In this document: one piece after another, positions 24,011 to 36,049 of the stretch
How the letters are laid out: each line of letters opens with the position of its first letter
Numbering within the stretch: the stretch's first letter is position 1
Source: Sequoia sempervirens
Taxonomy: Eukaryota > Streptophyta > Pinopsida > Cupressales > Cupressaceae
DNA length: 64,000 nt
Direction of reading: 5' to 3'
Assembly (NCBI GenBank): GCA_007258455.2
Contig: VDFB02321329.1
Coordinates: 1 to 64,000, forward strand
The notes under the pieces: generated by a model
What the model saw: only the letters and a program-made list of their open reading frames with translations
Database searches by the model: none
What the model was told of the DNA's origin: nothing
Made by a program: the position numbers and the translations under genes

Positions 24011-25536
24011 TTATGGGTAAGCATTACCAAATTTTAGGGTGGCAACTCCCAATTGGTTTTTTTGGTTTGGTGGGCTATTATGCATTTGAAAACCCAATGA
24101 GTCATTTCATGATAGTTATTTATTGGGTGTAGGCCATGTTGACATTCACCTCACACCCATAACTGTAACAACAATTACCTAACATGCAACAAATACCATT
24201 CTATTGATCCACTTACAAATGAATAGAATTGCACAACTTCATAGTCATTATGACTAAACAAAACTTCCACGGTTGAATTCATAAGAAAGAAATTTATGTT
24301 CATAATAAGGTAACACAAACCATTGGATTTGCTTATGATCACTCTATAATAGCAGCTACCACATTCATAGAATCAGAGCATGATAACAAAAAGTTTACTA
24401 ACTGAGATAAGAATTGTTCACATCTTAACCAGTAAATTAGAAATTAGATTCCAAATTGAAATAAATAATATGAAGTGGAAGAGGGTGGAGGGAGAAAGAG
24501 CATCATCGAGGCGATTCCTGCCCTACCATGAAACCATAGGCTTCCCCGTGCTACCCCACAAAGGGAGACCGACTCATCACGAAGAGTCTAGTTATTTGTG
24601 GCCAAAATGTGTGGAATCTATGCAGCTATGGAGTAACTAAACACATGCCACCTACTATTGCCCCATGCAAAAATATCTAGACATATGTCCCTTACCCATA
24701 AGTGACTCTATTTAATTCAAGATTTCTTACTTATTTGAATTAAAAGCTTTGGCCAAAGCATTTATTTGTTATTGGTCCCTCGGGTCTATCCCGGTAGTCA
24801 CATAGCACCTTTACACATGTTATAGTTTTAGTACTTTCAGTATCCTTGTTAAGGAAACAAAAAATTGGTGGAAGAATTTATTATTAGGGCTTAAGTCTTT
24901 AAATAAACCAATTCAATGCATGTATTCCATCTCTACTTGTTGTTGGAGATTAACAATTTTTCTATGAACTATTTCCCGTTGATTCATCATAAGTTCACAG
25001 TTGTTCCAAATTTTATACATTTTGCTAATCATATTATTTTCATAAGATAAAAGTTTCCAGATTTCAGACCAAGTGAACTTAACACTAGTATGGACCCATT
25101 GATTTCCAGTTTTATACTAGTAAATTCAAGTTTGTTTCTTTTAGCCTTCAGACAAAATTCACAATGTTTAGCTAAAGATGGATCAAATGCTAGCACTGTA
25201 TACTATTACAATAGTCATGAGAAAGCTCATAACTTTACCAACCTTCTCATGGCTATTGTAGAGAATGCAACACTCTCATTCATCCTCTATCCAGTATTCC
25301 TGCCATTCCATAATAAATCCTTGTATTCCAAGAACAATTTTTGAGCTATTCATGAATAGGTATGCCATCATTGCTAGATTGATTCACATTTAATAGGAAT
25401 TTATAACCTACTCTAACTATTGCTTGTTACAATTTCTTTGCCATAGAACCAAATCCAACCAACAAGAAAATTAAACTATTTAGATGTAATCACAACTTGA
25501 TGGATATGTTTATATTCAACAAGAGAGTAAGGTATA
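24011..25536. other. Non-coding DNA with one GC-richer patch
   Basis: Mostly AT-rich with no recognised gene. The patch 24470-24830 is richer in GC and holds an 86-residue plus frame (24380-24640) ending in LWPKCVESMQLW; no domain recognised. Target-site half of the LINE insertion begins at 25537. Confidence 0.4.
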
Positions 25537-25553
25537 AGATGTAAATGATAGCA
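25537..25553 (+). repeat. Left target-site duplication of the ORF1-only LINE
   Basis: AGATGTAAATGATAGCA, matched at 27504-27520 by the same 17 bases with one T/C difference. Length and position next to a poly(A) tail fit target-primed reverse transcription. Confidence 0.85.
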
Positions 25554-25591
25554 TTAGAATTTTGATGGATGCTAATGATTGAATATTTTCC

Positions 25592-25918
25592 ACTGTGGCA
25601 ACTAGGGTTTTGCCTAGGTTGAGCCCTTAAGGAAGGGCTTCTCAAGGAGGAATTGGTAGCCTTTGAGGCAACGAATTTTGCAGAGGCTAATCTGGGCAAT
25701 CGTGTAGAGAGTAGACTAAAGAAAACATGCCAGAGCGGTGTGAGGTTTGGTATGGACTGTGGCGACTAGGGTTTTGCCTAGGTTGAGCCCTTCAGGAAGG
25801 GCTTCTCAGGGAGGAATTGGTGGCCTTTGAGGCAACGACTTTTGCAGCAAGGAGAAGGCTGGTTTGGGCAATCATGTAGAGTAGACTGAAGAAAACATGC
25901 CAGAGTGGTGTCGGGTTT
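25592..25918 (+). repeat. Two 164-bp tandem monomers in the LINE 5' end
   Basis: actgtggc(a/g)actagggttttgc starts at 25592 and again at 25756. Both units run through gagccctt..ggaagggcttctca, tttgaggcaacga and acatgccagag to tttggtatgga. A third start (tatggatggcagcgaccc) merges into the ORF1 ATG at 25922. The layout resembles the promoter monomers of some animal L1 elements. Confidence 0.75.
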
Positions 25919-25921
25919 GGT

Positions 25922-27326
25922 ATGGATGGCAGCGACCCTTCTACGCAGCGCGACCAGGAGAATGGACAACCTTGTGCCTTTGTCATCGAGGGAGATGGAT
26001 TAATGAAGGGGTCTAAGGCTTTTGACTATGGCAGGAACCCAACTGGAACCTCTCAGATACTGAAACATCCATCCAAGTTGTCAACAGGAAGGAGAGGAGG
26101 GGGTTATGTTTTACCTCCTTCATCTAGATCAATCACAGTGGATTTAGATGTTGAGATTGAACAAGAAGTGACTTCTAATGATTTTTTTTTTTGGGTTGGG
26201 TCTGATTAGGATATTCAGGGGATTTTGGCCAACCTTGAATGATCTCAACTAGTGGATTTCTGACCATTGGGAGCATGTGTTGGAAGGGTATGTTCAAATC
26301 TATCCCATGGAAAAATAAAAATTCATTGTTGTTTTTGAACAGGAGCAGGATAGAAACAAGATCTTTTGTGACAATCACTAGGATTGGGAAGGAAAATATA
26401 CACTGATGTTAAAGCAATGGCATCTGGATTTTAACCCAGCCACTAAAGTTTTTGAGAGGCTTCCTCTCTGGGTGAGACTTCTTAACCTTCCCTTACAATA
26501 TTGGTTTGATTTTTGCTTGAAGGTTGTAGGGAACTCTTTAGGAAGCTTTTTAATGGTGGATGAGGGATCCTCAAATCTTTTGCATTCGACTTTTGCTCGG
26601 ATTTTGGTGGAGTTGGATATGTCCAAGGAGCTTCCAGAAGAGATTCGGATAAAAACTTTGAAAGGTTGTTGGGTGCAACCCCTGGATTATAAGGGGTGCC
26701 CTTTAGGTGTAGAATTTGTTTTCAAACTAGACACTTGGCTGCACAATGTGTTAATCGCAAAACACATAAATACGCTTCTTGGTGGAAAGATGTTGCCCCC
26801 CAACACTATAAAGTGGAGAAAAAGGAGGAGAAGCAAGTGAGCTCTCGGATTATAGGCAGGGAAGAAGTGGTTCAATACCTGGGACTTTGGATCAGGCTGG
26901 GAAGGCTTTGGTGAATGATGGTAGCAGGGAGTAACAACAACAGGCTAGTGGTGTCCTGACACAGGGAGTCAAGTTGTAAATAGTGACAATGTTGTCCTCA
27001 ATGGATGTGAAAAGGATTTGAATTTCAAAAATGGGGTAGCCACACCAAAATGTCAGGAGAAAAAAGGTGTGATGAGGCCGCAAGAGAAAGAAGTCAGGAA
27101 GCGAAAAGCTGATGGCCAAAATCAACAAGCATTTTGTAGGTTGGGTGGAGAGTATACCTAAGACAAACCATTGGAATGGCAGAAGGAGGTGGCAAGGGTG
27201 GAGGACAGTTGGCAAGTTGTTAAGGGGAAGAAAGAGAAGAAAATAAAGAAGGATTCTTTCGCTATGGTCCTCCGGTCTCAAACTAAGGGAAGACCAAATT
27301 ATGCTTCAAAACTTTTGACTTGGTAA
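25922..27326 (+). pseudogene. LINE ORF1 (DUF4283 and CCHC zinc knuckle)
   Basis: Begins MDGSDPSTQRDQ at 25922. After a frameshift near 26210 the DUF4283 region reads WISDHWEHVLEGYVQIYPME, FEQEQDRNKIFCDN, LMLKQWHLDFNPATK (26406 on), LPLWVRLLNLPLQYW, ARILVELDMSKELPEEI. Another frameshift near 26695 leads to the zinc knuckle CRICFQTRHLAAQC (C-x2-C-x4-H-x4-C), then a lysine-rich stretch. The end, VVKGKKEKKIKKD to KLLTW and TAA at 27324-27326, is in a third frame. The protein would bind LINE RNA. It belongs to a different LINE lineage from the minus-strand ORF1 at 17030-18208, judged from the knuckle sequence. Decayed. Confidence 0.85.
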
Positions 27327-27503
27327 TAGGTTTCTCTTTAGGGTCTGGTGGTTTTAAACTTTTTTTTTTGTTTGCTTGTGGTGCTTCTTTGTTTGGGGAG
27401 GTGATTCATTGTTTGTAACCCTTTCTGGTTCGGGCCAAGAAATACTGATGTATTTTCACATTATAATATAATAATAAAATACATATTTTACTAACCAAAA
27501 AAA

Positions 27504-27520
27504 AGATGCAAATGATAGCA
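27504..27520 (+). repeat. Right target-site duplication of the ORF1-only LINE
   Basis: AGATGCAAATGATAGCA directly after the A-run; partner of 25537-25553. Confidence 0.85.
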
Positions 27521-28751
27521 ACTAGAAAGTCTAGAATTACAGATTATACCATCTACCCCCAAATATAACCAATTCCCTTCCTAACAACCCTTCCCATTAG
27601 GAAAAGATCATACTCAAACATTGTTGAAGGTGAAACCATGCTTACATATGTGTAAACTATGTAGATTCACAGTGTTTCCACACACAACCACTCCCTTGTT
27701 TGTTGTCCTTTCTCACAAAACAGAATGAGTAAATAATTCCCCTCTATTTTTTTTATTTCCTCTCATAATACCTTCCATGCTATGTGGAGATAGGGGTAAT
27801 TTTCATGTGCAAGGTGTTTACTTATTTGAAAACCTATTTACCTCTACTAACAACTAGCTGCAACTATATGTGCTATCATCTTCTTTTGTTTTTACTTTAT
27901 TTCTTTGGGAAGATGTGGGGCTAGCATACCTTATTAAAGTAATGTTTACTGTTTTTTTAAAAGGTTTGGGTCCCACCACATTATTTTATCATACCTTTTA
28001 ATTATAAGGAAATGAATCTTTTTTGAATTAATACATTTTATTTGGTTATATTCTTTTTTTTTTTGTTTTGTTCCCTCTTTTCTTTTTTTTTAATATATAT
28101 ATTTTTTATTTACTCATTCATATAAATATGAATATAAAATTATTAACGGTTAATAATTTTTAATTTCTTATTGAGTTAATAATTAAATAATTAAGATATT
28201 TCAATTTACACTTCCTAATGCAATATACAACCTAGGGAAAAAACACTATTTGCTCGTGTGTGTGCTACTCTCATGAAAATTGCCCTTAGATGGCTAGACC
28301 CCCTCCTCGATGATACTCTCTCTCTTCGACGAGAGTGTGATTATCTTGTGACACTCCAAAATCAGGAATAATAATAGTCCATTACAATAATGAGATCCAA
28401 GCTTAACAATTTATCCACAAGATTAGCATTTCCATATAAAATTGAATCATATAGCCATAAATGAAATTATAGAAAACACATTTGTAAACACCATAATTAA
28501 CCTCATTCATTATATCATTAAAATGATTACCTTTTAACACTAACTAAAACAGTTGTTTTTATATCCAAATAAAACAACATTCAAGACAACAATATAGAAA
28601 TATAGAGCTAATCATTAAGATAGTTAAGTTTCACATTTAGTTGAATATCCATATCAGCATAACAATACAAAATTTTCGGTGAGGTTCCATAATCAGTTAA
28701 ACATCTATAACATGTTAATACAAAATTTAGCATTGGGTCACGAGTAGGGTT
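27521..28751. other. AT-rich non-coding DNA before the satellite
   Basis: No gene. Contains T runs and a TA-rich patch (about 28090-28130). The piece TGTGACACTCC near 28345 looks like an LTR start but no partner was found. Confidence 0.4.
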
Positions 28752-30098
28752 GTACCTATTACATACATACTCAAAGGACTAGTCTTGCCTTAGTGTGACA
28801 CCCCTTCTTGACCCCAACTTGGCAAAATACAAAACCAAGGTAAGGCGGGTTGGGCATTGGCCTTGGTCATAGAAATACCCTTGAGTCAATAAAAAATAGA
28901 ACAAAGAGTTCATACCGTTTTATCATCTTTGAAAGGGTTTAAATTGAAATATTTTGATTAAGTGGAGGCCAAAATACAAAAAAAATAAAATGTGATTTTA
29001 GTATACTTGTTACATGCATCTTCAGGGGACTAGTCTCGCCCTAGCGTGACACCCCTTCCCGACCCCAACTTGACAAAATTTAAGACCAAGGTAAGGCGGG
29101 TTGTGTGCTGCACTTGGACGTAGGGATACCCTTCAGTCAATAAAAAGAAAGAAAAAATAGTTGATACCTTTTTTATCATTTTCGAAAAATGTTTAGATTG
29201 AAATATTTTGATTAATTGGAGGCCACTTACAAAAAATATCATAATGTGATTTTAGTGTACTTGTAACATACATCCTTAGGGGACTAGTCTCACCATGACA
29301 TGACGCCCCTTCCTGACCCCAACTTGGCAGAATGTAAGACCAAGGTAAGGTGGGTTGCATGTTGTTCTTAGTCGTAGGGATACCCCTGAGTCAATAAAAA
29401 AAGATTTCATACCTTTTTATCGTTTTTGAAAAGGATTTAGATTGGAATATTTTGATTAACTGGAAGTCAATTTACAAAAAAATCAAAATGTGATTTTAAT
29501 GTACCTGTTACATACATTCTCAGGTGACTAGTTTCGTTTTAGCATGACACCCCCTCCCAACCCCAACTTGGTTGAATGTAAGACCAATGTAAGGCGGGTT
29601 GCGTATTGTGCTTGGTTGTAGAGATACTCTTGAGTCAATAAAACAAAAAAGTTCATACCTTTTTATCGTTTCTTGAAATGGGTTTAGATTGAAATATATT
29701 TTGATTAATTGGAGGGCAATTTATAAAAAAATAATAATGTGATTTTAATACCTATTAGATACATCCTTAGGGGACTAGTCTCGCCCTAGTTTGACACCAC
29801 TTCCCAACCCCAACTTGGCGGAATGTAAGACCAAGGTAAGGTGGGTTGTGTGTTGTGTTTGGATGTAGGGATACACCCGACTCAATAAAATAAATAAATT
29901 GTTATACCTTTTTATCATTTTTGAAACAATTTAGATTGAAATATTTTAATTAATTGGAGACTACTTTACTAAAAATTCATAACGTGATTTTAGTATACAT
30001 GTTATATACATCCTCAAAGGATTAATCTCACCCTAGCATGACACCCCTTCTCGACCCCAACTTGGCAAATTGTAAGACCAAGCTAAGACGGTTTGCGT
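28752..30098 (+). repeat. Satellite block 1
   Basis: Left end of the satellite array. Monomers begin with gactag at about 28777, 29028, 29282, 29526 and 29773, with a diverged one at about 30018, so the period is 244-254 bp. Each has (g/c)tgacacc(c)cttcc, gaccccaacttggc, gtaagaccaaggtaagg, tcaataaaa, tttttatcattttt, gattgaaatattttgatt and cataatgtgattttagt in that order. The last unit is cut at 30098 by the LTR element. Confidence 0.92.
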
Positions 30099-32099
30099 TG
30101 TAATGCCCCGCCACGCAACCCTAGGGGAAGTTGCAACAACTAAACAAATGCACAATTTTTTTTTTTTGTTTAATTACAAATACATGCAAGATTACAACAC
30201 AAGGCCAACAATCCCCTAAGGTTATGAGACAAAGATTAATTAAATCACAAATTAAAACAACATGCATGAAATGAAATATAGCAACACTCAAATAATTAAA
30301 GCACATACATTCCATACATGAGATTTTCATTTAAGACCATGAGATCCTTCATGGTTACCAACAACATAAGTTATACAATTACAATTACATCACTCATTCC
30401 CAGAATGAGGTAAATCGTAAACATGATTGTTTATTACAATTTCCACCTCGATAACAATGAGGGGTAAATAAAATACAAGAGCAACTAACATAAATGAAAC
30501 CAATGTAGCAACAGGATCCCACGAGCTCTCCAACACGAAAGTCTCGTCCACATAAGCCAATGCCAAACAATGGAGTATGGTGCACGTTCCACCCAACCAA
30601 GTGATACCCGAAGGCTCACCCCTCGTGCTAGGAGATAGTAACAAGGATTTTTGGTCAAGACCAACTACCTCTAGTCAAAGGCTAAACATAACTGAACCGA
30701 CTCAAAAACCAACAACATCACTTAACACATTACGAAGACTCACAAGACAATACATTGCTTCCAGGTTACATAGGACAAGTACACCATTATACAACACACA
30801 ATAACTGAATAACTGTTGACGTAGGGAGAGTGTCATACATAAATTGCCATGAGTTACCCTAGCTCAACCTTCCTAGGCTACCAGACCCCCATCATGGGTT
30901 ACCCTAGCTTGCCTCTACCGACCGCCGGACCCTCATGCAAAACTATGCGTCTCATCTCATCTCGAGCCTTAAAATGCATACTTCATGAGAGAGGCATTCA
31001 TTAACTTTATTAGTGTGAAGTTCCCCATTAATTATTTTAGATTATCACTTGATTAAACCCTAGGTGAGTTACCCTGACACCTCTTTGGGCGTCGGACCCC
31101 CACAAAGGGCCACTCTCCTACTGACAACACAGGGTTTCGAAACCACCAAACTCTGGGTAGACAAGATGCTCAAAACTAAAAAAAACCAAATCCAACCTTA
31201 ACACATAAGGTCACACAACCTGATCATAGTACTCGGGGAACCATAACATATCACCTAACCTGTTCATGGTAACTGGGTGATTTAGTCAACTACAACCTCG
31301 TGCACTACCCAAAACAAATCCAAAGAGTTGAACCAACATAACAAAGGACCCCACAAAATGAATTCCCTTGGAAGACTTACAAAACCAGATACCCCATTTT
31401 CCCGTTAACGCATCGACGAAAACACAACCAATAAGCAATTTAGGAAAATAAATCTAACATAAGGATTTCTTAAATCCAAATAAGTCAATCACATGTTGCA
31501 CAATTACTTCTAATTTTAAACAATTTAATTCATAGGGCAAGATCCACTCATGACAAATTGTTTAACTCTAATGTACATCAATTATACTTTACTTGAAAAT
31601 AACTAATCTTGTCACAATTTCATTTCCAAGCAATAAGAAATGTAAATCTAGATATTCATCTCTAAACCCTGATTACAACAAATACTGAAATCAATTCTCC
31701 AATAGATAAACAAGTAAAAACGTTTTCATTTTAAAATCAGTATTTGCATCTCTAAAGCAAAAAAATGACCAACAATATATTTAAATAATGACAACATTAT
31801 TTAAATCCAAATATTTAAAATAAAACTTTCTTTTTTTTCTTTTTTCTTTTTTTTAATTTCCATCTAATTTAAATTAAAAACCCAATTATTTAAAATATAA
31901 TATATAATATATATATTATATAATTAAATAATATATAAAAAAAAATATTAATTTTTTTTTTACAAATTACAAATATAGATATACAATATATATAAATATA
32001 ATACATACATTATAATATATATATAATATTATACATATATAATATAACTTATATTTATAAATAAATAAATAAATAAAAAGAAAGAAATAACCAAGCGGT

Positions 32100-32330
32100 C
32101 GGTAGGGGTTTCAACCCTACACAGGGGAGGGACGTAGCCCTACCTCCCTGTGTGGAGGCTGCTCCCTGTGGTAGCGCCTCCCACACTGTGTGGGGGGCGC
32201 GGCCACAGCAACGTCCTCCACAGGGGGACGACCTTGGCAGCGAACCCCCCATTCGCCATGCCCAAAACAAAAGTTCGAAGAAGAATTCATTTGGGAAGAA
32301 AAATGAAAACGCCATGCCCTGGGCGGATTT
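32100..32330. other. GC-rich hairpin island in the 3' LTR
   Basis: A GC-rich patch in very AT-rich surroundings, about 2.0 kb from the LTR's left end. It contains inverted repeats: GCGCCTCCCACAC (32174-32186) against GTGTGGGGGGCGC (32188-32200), one mismatch, and GGTAGGG against CCCTACC (about 32101-32140). The corresponding patch in the other LTR is at about 37990-38220. Confidence 0.7.
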
Positions 32331-32388
32331 AAATCTCAAAACAAAATTTACTAGATTTCAAACTCAAACAAATATATATAAATACATA

Positions 32389-32390
32389 TA

Positions 32391-32468
<78 letters not shown>
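32389..32468. repeat. (TA)n microsatellite, about 80 bp
   Basis: Uninterrupted TA dinucleotides. The matching site in the other LTR (about 38290-38310) has only a short tatatatatgtatat, so the run grew or shrank after insertion. Confidence 0.95.
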
Positions 32469-32471
<3 letters not shown>

Positions 32472-34003
32472 CTCAAATATTCATACATATATATATTATA
32501 TATACAAGTTTATTTACTTACAGACAAATTGAAGAAACTTTTCTCACATAATCAACATACCAATTCTTGATTTTTAAAACAAATAATTTGCCAAAACAAA
32601 TTTCTGTGAAAAGGTTTTGAGTTTTCTAAACCATTTCAAATCTTTCCTAAGATCTTAACAGTGGTTTCATTTCAAATTTTGCAACTAGATTAAGATGTAA
32701 ATCTTTTCCAATAGCATGTAAACATCTGTAAAAAAAAATTCAAAATGAAAATAAAACCTTGATTTTTTTTCCTCCCAAGGCTTGAAGTCCTTCAATGGAG
32801 GTTTTCTTTTTCTGTTCCAATTCAGCTTCACCAATTTTCAATCCTTTCTTCCCCCAATTTTCTTCCAAGAATTTCAATCCAAGTTTGCTCTCCAAAATTC
32901 CAAAATTAAAATTTTCAAAATAAACATGAATTACCTTATGCAATTCCTTCCCCAAATTTGTCAAAGCCCTAAAAATGGACTCACCCACCAAAACTTATTG
33001 CTAAAAATGGAGATATTTTTATTTTTTTAATTCTTTTAAAACAATTCATATTTCAAATGTAATTTGCATAATACCATATAAAGATAAAAATCTATTTACA
33101 ACCCCAAAGGCAATTAAATTTCTTTAACCAAATGAATTTAACCATTCACAAATAAAATTCTTTTCAACTTCTATTTCTAAAAGTAAAATATAAAGCTTAA
33201 TTCTATTTTTTTTGATTTAATCCAAAATCCAAAGATGCCAACCCAACCAATTTGATTTAATTTATCCTTATTAATTTAATTAGTCAATAAAATAACCTAA
33301 TTCAAAATTAGATTATTTTATTAATTAAATTAAATTAATTAATTAATCACTAACTTCCCAATATTTCAATAAGACAAAACAATAATCATTTATAAATTTC
33401 AAAAGCCATTTAATCCCTTTTAACTTGCAATTTTAAATATAAAGCCAAAGGGGAAACTAACAACATAAACATTGAACCCGACTAAAACTGACGACACACT
33501 ATGGCTAGGGTGATGGTTTGACATAGAAAACCTAGTTACTATCTCCCAATCGATACCGTTGGTCGATGGACATGCTCAAACTTGTGAAACCAAGTGGAGT
33601 CGATGTCCTGTACTTGTAATCCTGCACACAATACGAGTGTCGAAACATGCATATAATATATTAAAACACACCGTGAAAAAGGGAATCGCGGAATCACAGG
33701 GCACTCGCATGCGAGTGATGTGATCCCTTCCCCTTCACCACTACAGTAGCTAACTGAAACATCTAAAATCCATGATATAATCAAAAGTGTAAAGCATCGT
33801 TAATCCACATACATGCTAATCTAATCCATGACATGCAATAATAATAATGACCAAATAACATACCATCACACCAAAACATAATGTTTACATCGCTTACAAT
33901 AAGCGGTCAAAAGTAACCAAGTTCCACAAACAAAGTGATAACAAAATAAACATACATAAAGAAATATTGTTTGATCAAAAGAGCAAAATGGAGGGGTGTT
34001 ACA

Positions 34004-34017
34004 TCCTCCCCCCCAAG
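34004..34017 (-). other. Polypurine tract of the TR-GAG element
   Basis: CTTGGGGGGGAGGA on the minus strand, ending directly at the 3' LTR start TGTAACACC. Primer site for plus-strand synthesis. Confidence 0.88.
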
Positions 34018-34076
34018 GGTCAGGCTTACTCCTGGAAGCCTGCAAACAAGAAGGGATAAAGCTCTTTCAAACACAC

Positions 34077-35441
34077 TCAAAATCTAGATCCCTGAGGATG
34101 AACTCCTGATGCTGAAGGATGAACTACACCCTGATGTCCAGCCTGACGGGTATCCACCGCAGTAAGTACCCTATGCGATCTGCCTGCATCACCTACCGTT
34201 GGCTTAGAAGCCAACGGTCTCTGACTAAAACCAGAAGCACCCCGCTACGGACACTGACGAGCAATGTGGCCTTGCTGACCACAAGCAAAACATCTTGTCC
34301 CTCTACTGAACTTCCTAACATCAGGAGATGCATTAGGCCCCGAAAAGCCACCTCCACTATACGCTGACTGGGAACTCTGAGCAGGCTGATCGTAGCGATC
34401 ACGATGAGCTCGAATCCAACTCCGATCCCTTTTCCTCTGCTTCCAACTACCACCGTGTTGGGACTGAGAATTTTGTTGCCCTGACTGTGAAGGTTGATGT
34501 TGCCCACTCTTTGTGGTTTCCTGATTCCCCTTGGGAACGCCTGCAACCTGAGACTGACCACCCTGAGATCCAACACCAAAGGAAGGTGCACTGCCAAACT
34601 GAACTCCCGACTGACCACCGAAAGCCAAAGCTAACTTTTCCTCCACAATTCGAGCCTTATCCACAGCTACCTCCATGGTCTTCGGCTCAAATATCCGAAC
34701 TCCGCCACTGATCTGGGCATTCAAGCCCCTAACAAAATGTTGTACAAGCATACCCTCATCATCACCTTTACCGGCATACTGCTTGAGCTCGTAAAAGCAA
34801 CGCTCATAAAGCTCGACTGTCATATCCATCTACCGCAAGGCATGGAACTCGTCTCCTCGACGCTGCCTCCAATGCTCCGAAAGAAATCTAGCTCGGAACC
34901 TCTCCAGAAACAACTCCCAAGATACCGCACCAATATCCATGTGGAGCTTCTGCTCCTCCAATCTCCACCAAGTGGAGGCAAATCCCCTCAAGTGCATGAT
35001 AGCGCACCTAGCTTGAGTGTTGGTACTATATGGGTGCATAGCAAAACACCCAGTCAAGTCAATGAGCCATGTCTCTACCTCCAAACCACTGCCTGATCCA
35101 TCAAAAATGGGTGGTCGTGCTCTAAGAAAATCCCTCATATGGGCTGCTACCTCTGAATCAGAGTGAACTGGTACCTCTCTCTCTCTAACCACCACTGGCT
35201 CTACCTCTTGCCTAGGCCCAAGGCGGGCAAGGGTCTCCTCTAACAAATGATGCAACTGAGTGTCCTCGATCCTGGGTGGATCCGGATTCTGATTGCCATC
35301 TCCCTGAATATTTTGACAAGCCTGTTGCTCCTCATGGTAAGAAACAAGTGGAACATGCAGAGGTGGGTCTTGCTGTTCCCCAATGCGACCGCCTAAACGG
35401 CCACGTCTACGACCCCCACCTCTTCCATGTCTGAGAGGCAT
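34077..35441 (-). pseudogene. Gag polyprotein of the TR-GAG element (Ty3/gypsy type)
   Basis: Capsid/nucleocapsid protein. Start ATG 35441-35439, MPLRHGRGGGRRRGRLGG, a very basic N-terminus. The capsid-like core has RARPPIFDGSG, VETWLIDLTGCF, CAIMHLRGFASTWW, FLERFRARFL, then after a TAG at 34830-34832 (CAG-type change) MDMTVELYERCFYELKQYAG, MLVQHFVRGLNAQI and ARIVEEKLALAF, the usual Ty3/gypsy retrotrans_gag order. A Gln/Ser/Gly-rich linker leads to the zinc knuckle CFACGQQGHIARQC. A second TAG follows at 34245-34247. The frame then continues GDAGRSHRVLTAVDTRQAGH, the stretch that precedes protease in full elements, and ends at TGA 34077-34079. Protease and everything beyond are missing. About 455 codons with two stops, so this copy cannot make full gag. 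Confidence 0.92.
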
Positions 35442-35550
35442 TATCCTATACAAACACAAAAAGGTATTAAGTGCAACACACAATTAAACCTACACAACTA
35501 AAAGCTTAATGGGCTCATCATAATCCCAGAGTACCCAGTGTTTAAACCTG

Positions 35551-35563
35551 GGCTCTGATACCA
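35551..35563 (-). other. Primer binding site (initiator Met tRNA type)
   Basis: TGGTATCAGAGCC on the minus strand, two bases after the 5' LTR end (GGGGCATTACA, CA). This is the usual plant LTR-retrotransposon complement of the initiator methionine tRNA 3' end. Confidence 0.93.
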
Positions 35564-36049
35564 TGTGTAATGCCCCACCACGCAACCCTAGGGGAAGTTG
35601 CAACAACTAAACAAATGCACAAATTTTGTTTTTTTGTTTAATTACAAATACATGCAAGATTACAACACAAGGCCAACAATCCCCTAAGGTTATGAGACAA
35701 AGATTAATTAAATCACAAATTAAAACAACATGCATGAAATGAAACATAGCAACACTCACTTAAATAATTAAAGCACATACATTCCATACATGAGATTTTC
35801 ATTTAAGACCATGAGATCCTTCATGGTTACCAACAACATAAGTTATACAATTACAATTACATCACTCATTCCCAGAATGAGGTAAATCAAAACCATGATT
35901 GTTTATTACAATTTCCACCTCGATAACAATGAGGGGTAAATAAAATACAAGAGCAACTAACATAAATGAAACCAATGTAGCAACAGGATCCCACGAGCTC
36001 TCCAACACGAAAGTCTCGTCCACATAAGCCAATGCCAAACAACGGAGTA

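Larger units (their letters stand above)
25554..27503 (+). mobile_element. Compact LINE derivative carrying ORF1 only
   Basis: A complete insertion unit of about 1.95 kb: 17-bp target duplications on both sides, two 5' monomers, one ORF1, a short 3' UTR with AATAAA (27473-27478) and a terminal A8 run (27497-27504). No endonuclease or RT sequence lies between the ORF1 stop (27324-27326) and the tail. Ordinary 5'-truncated LINEs keep the end of ORF2, not ORF1, so this is an internal-deletion or 'half-LINE' type that would depend on another LINE's enzyme. Confidence 0.8.
30099..34003 (-). repeat. 3' LTR (3905 bp)
   Basis: In plus-strand order it starts TGTAATGCCCCGCC and ends GGGGTGTTACA. It matches 35566-39929 almost throughout. 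It holds a (TA)n microsatellite (about 32389-32468) that the other LTR has largely lost, and one copy of the segment that is triplicated in the other LTR. An 84-residue minus frame (30390-30644) is shared by both LTRs, but LTR copies are identical by origin, so this is not evidence of coding. Confidence 0.9.

Noticed and set aside
30390..30644. 84-residue minus frame present in both LTRs (also 35862-36116)
   Set aside because: LTR copies are identical by origin, so sharing is not evidence of selection; no domain, and the plus-strand frames there are equally long.
32152..32532. 126-residue frame with a long Tyr-Ile run
   Set aside because: Created by the (TA)n microsatellite.
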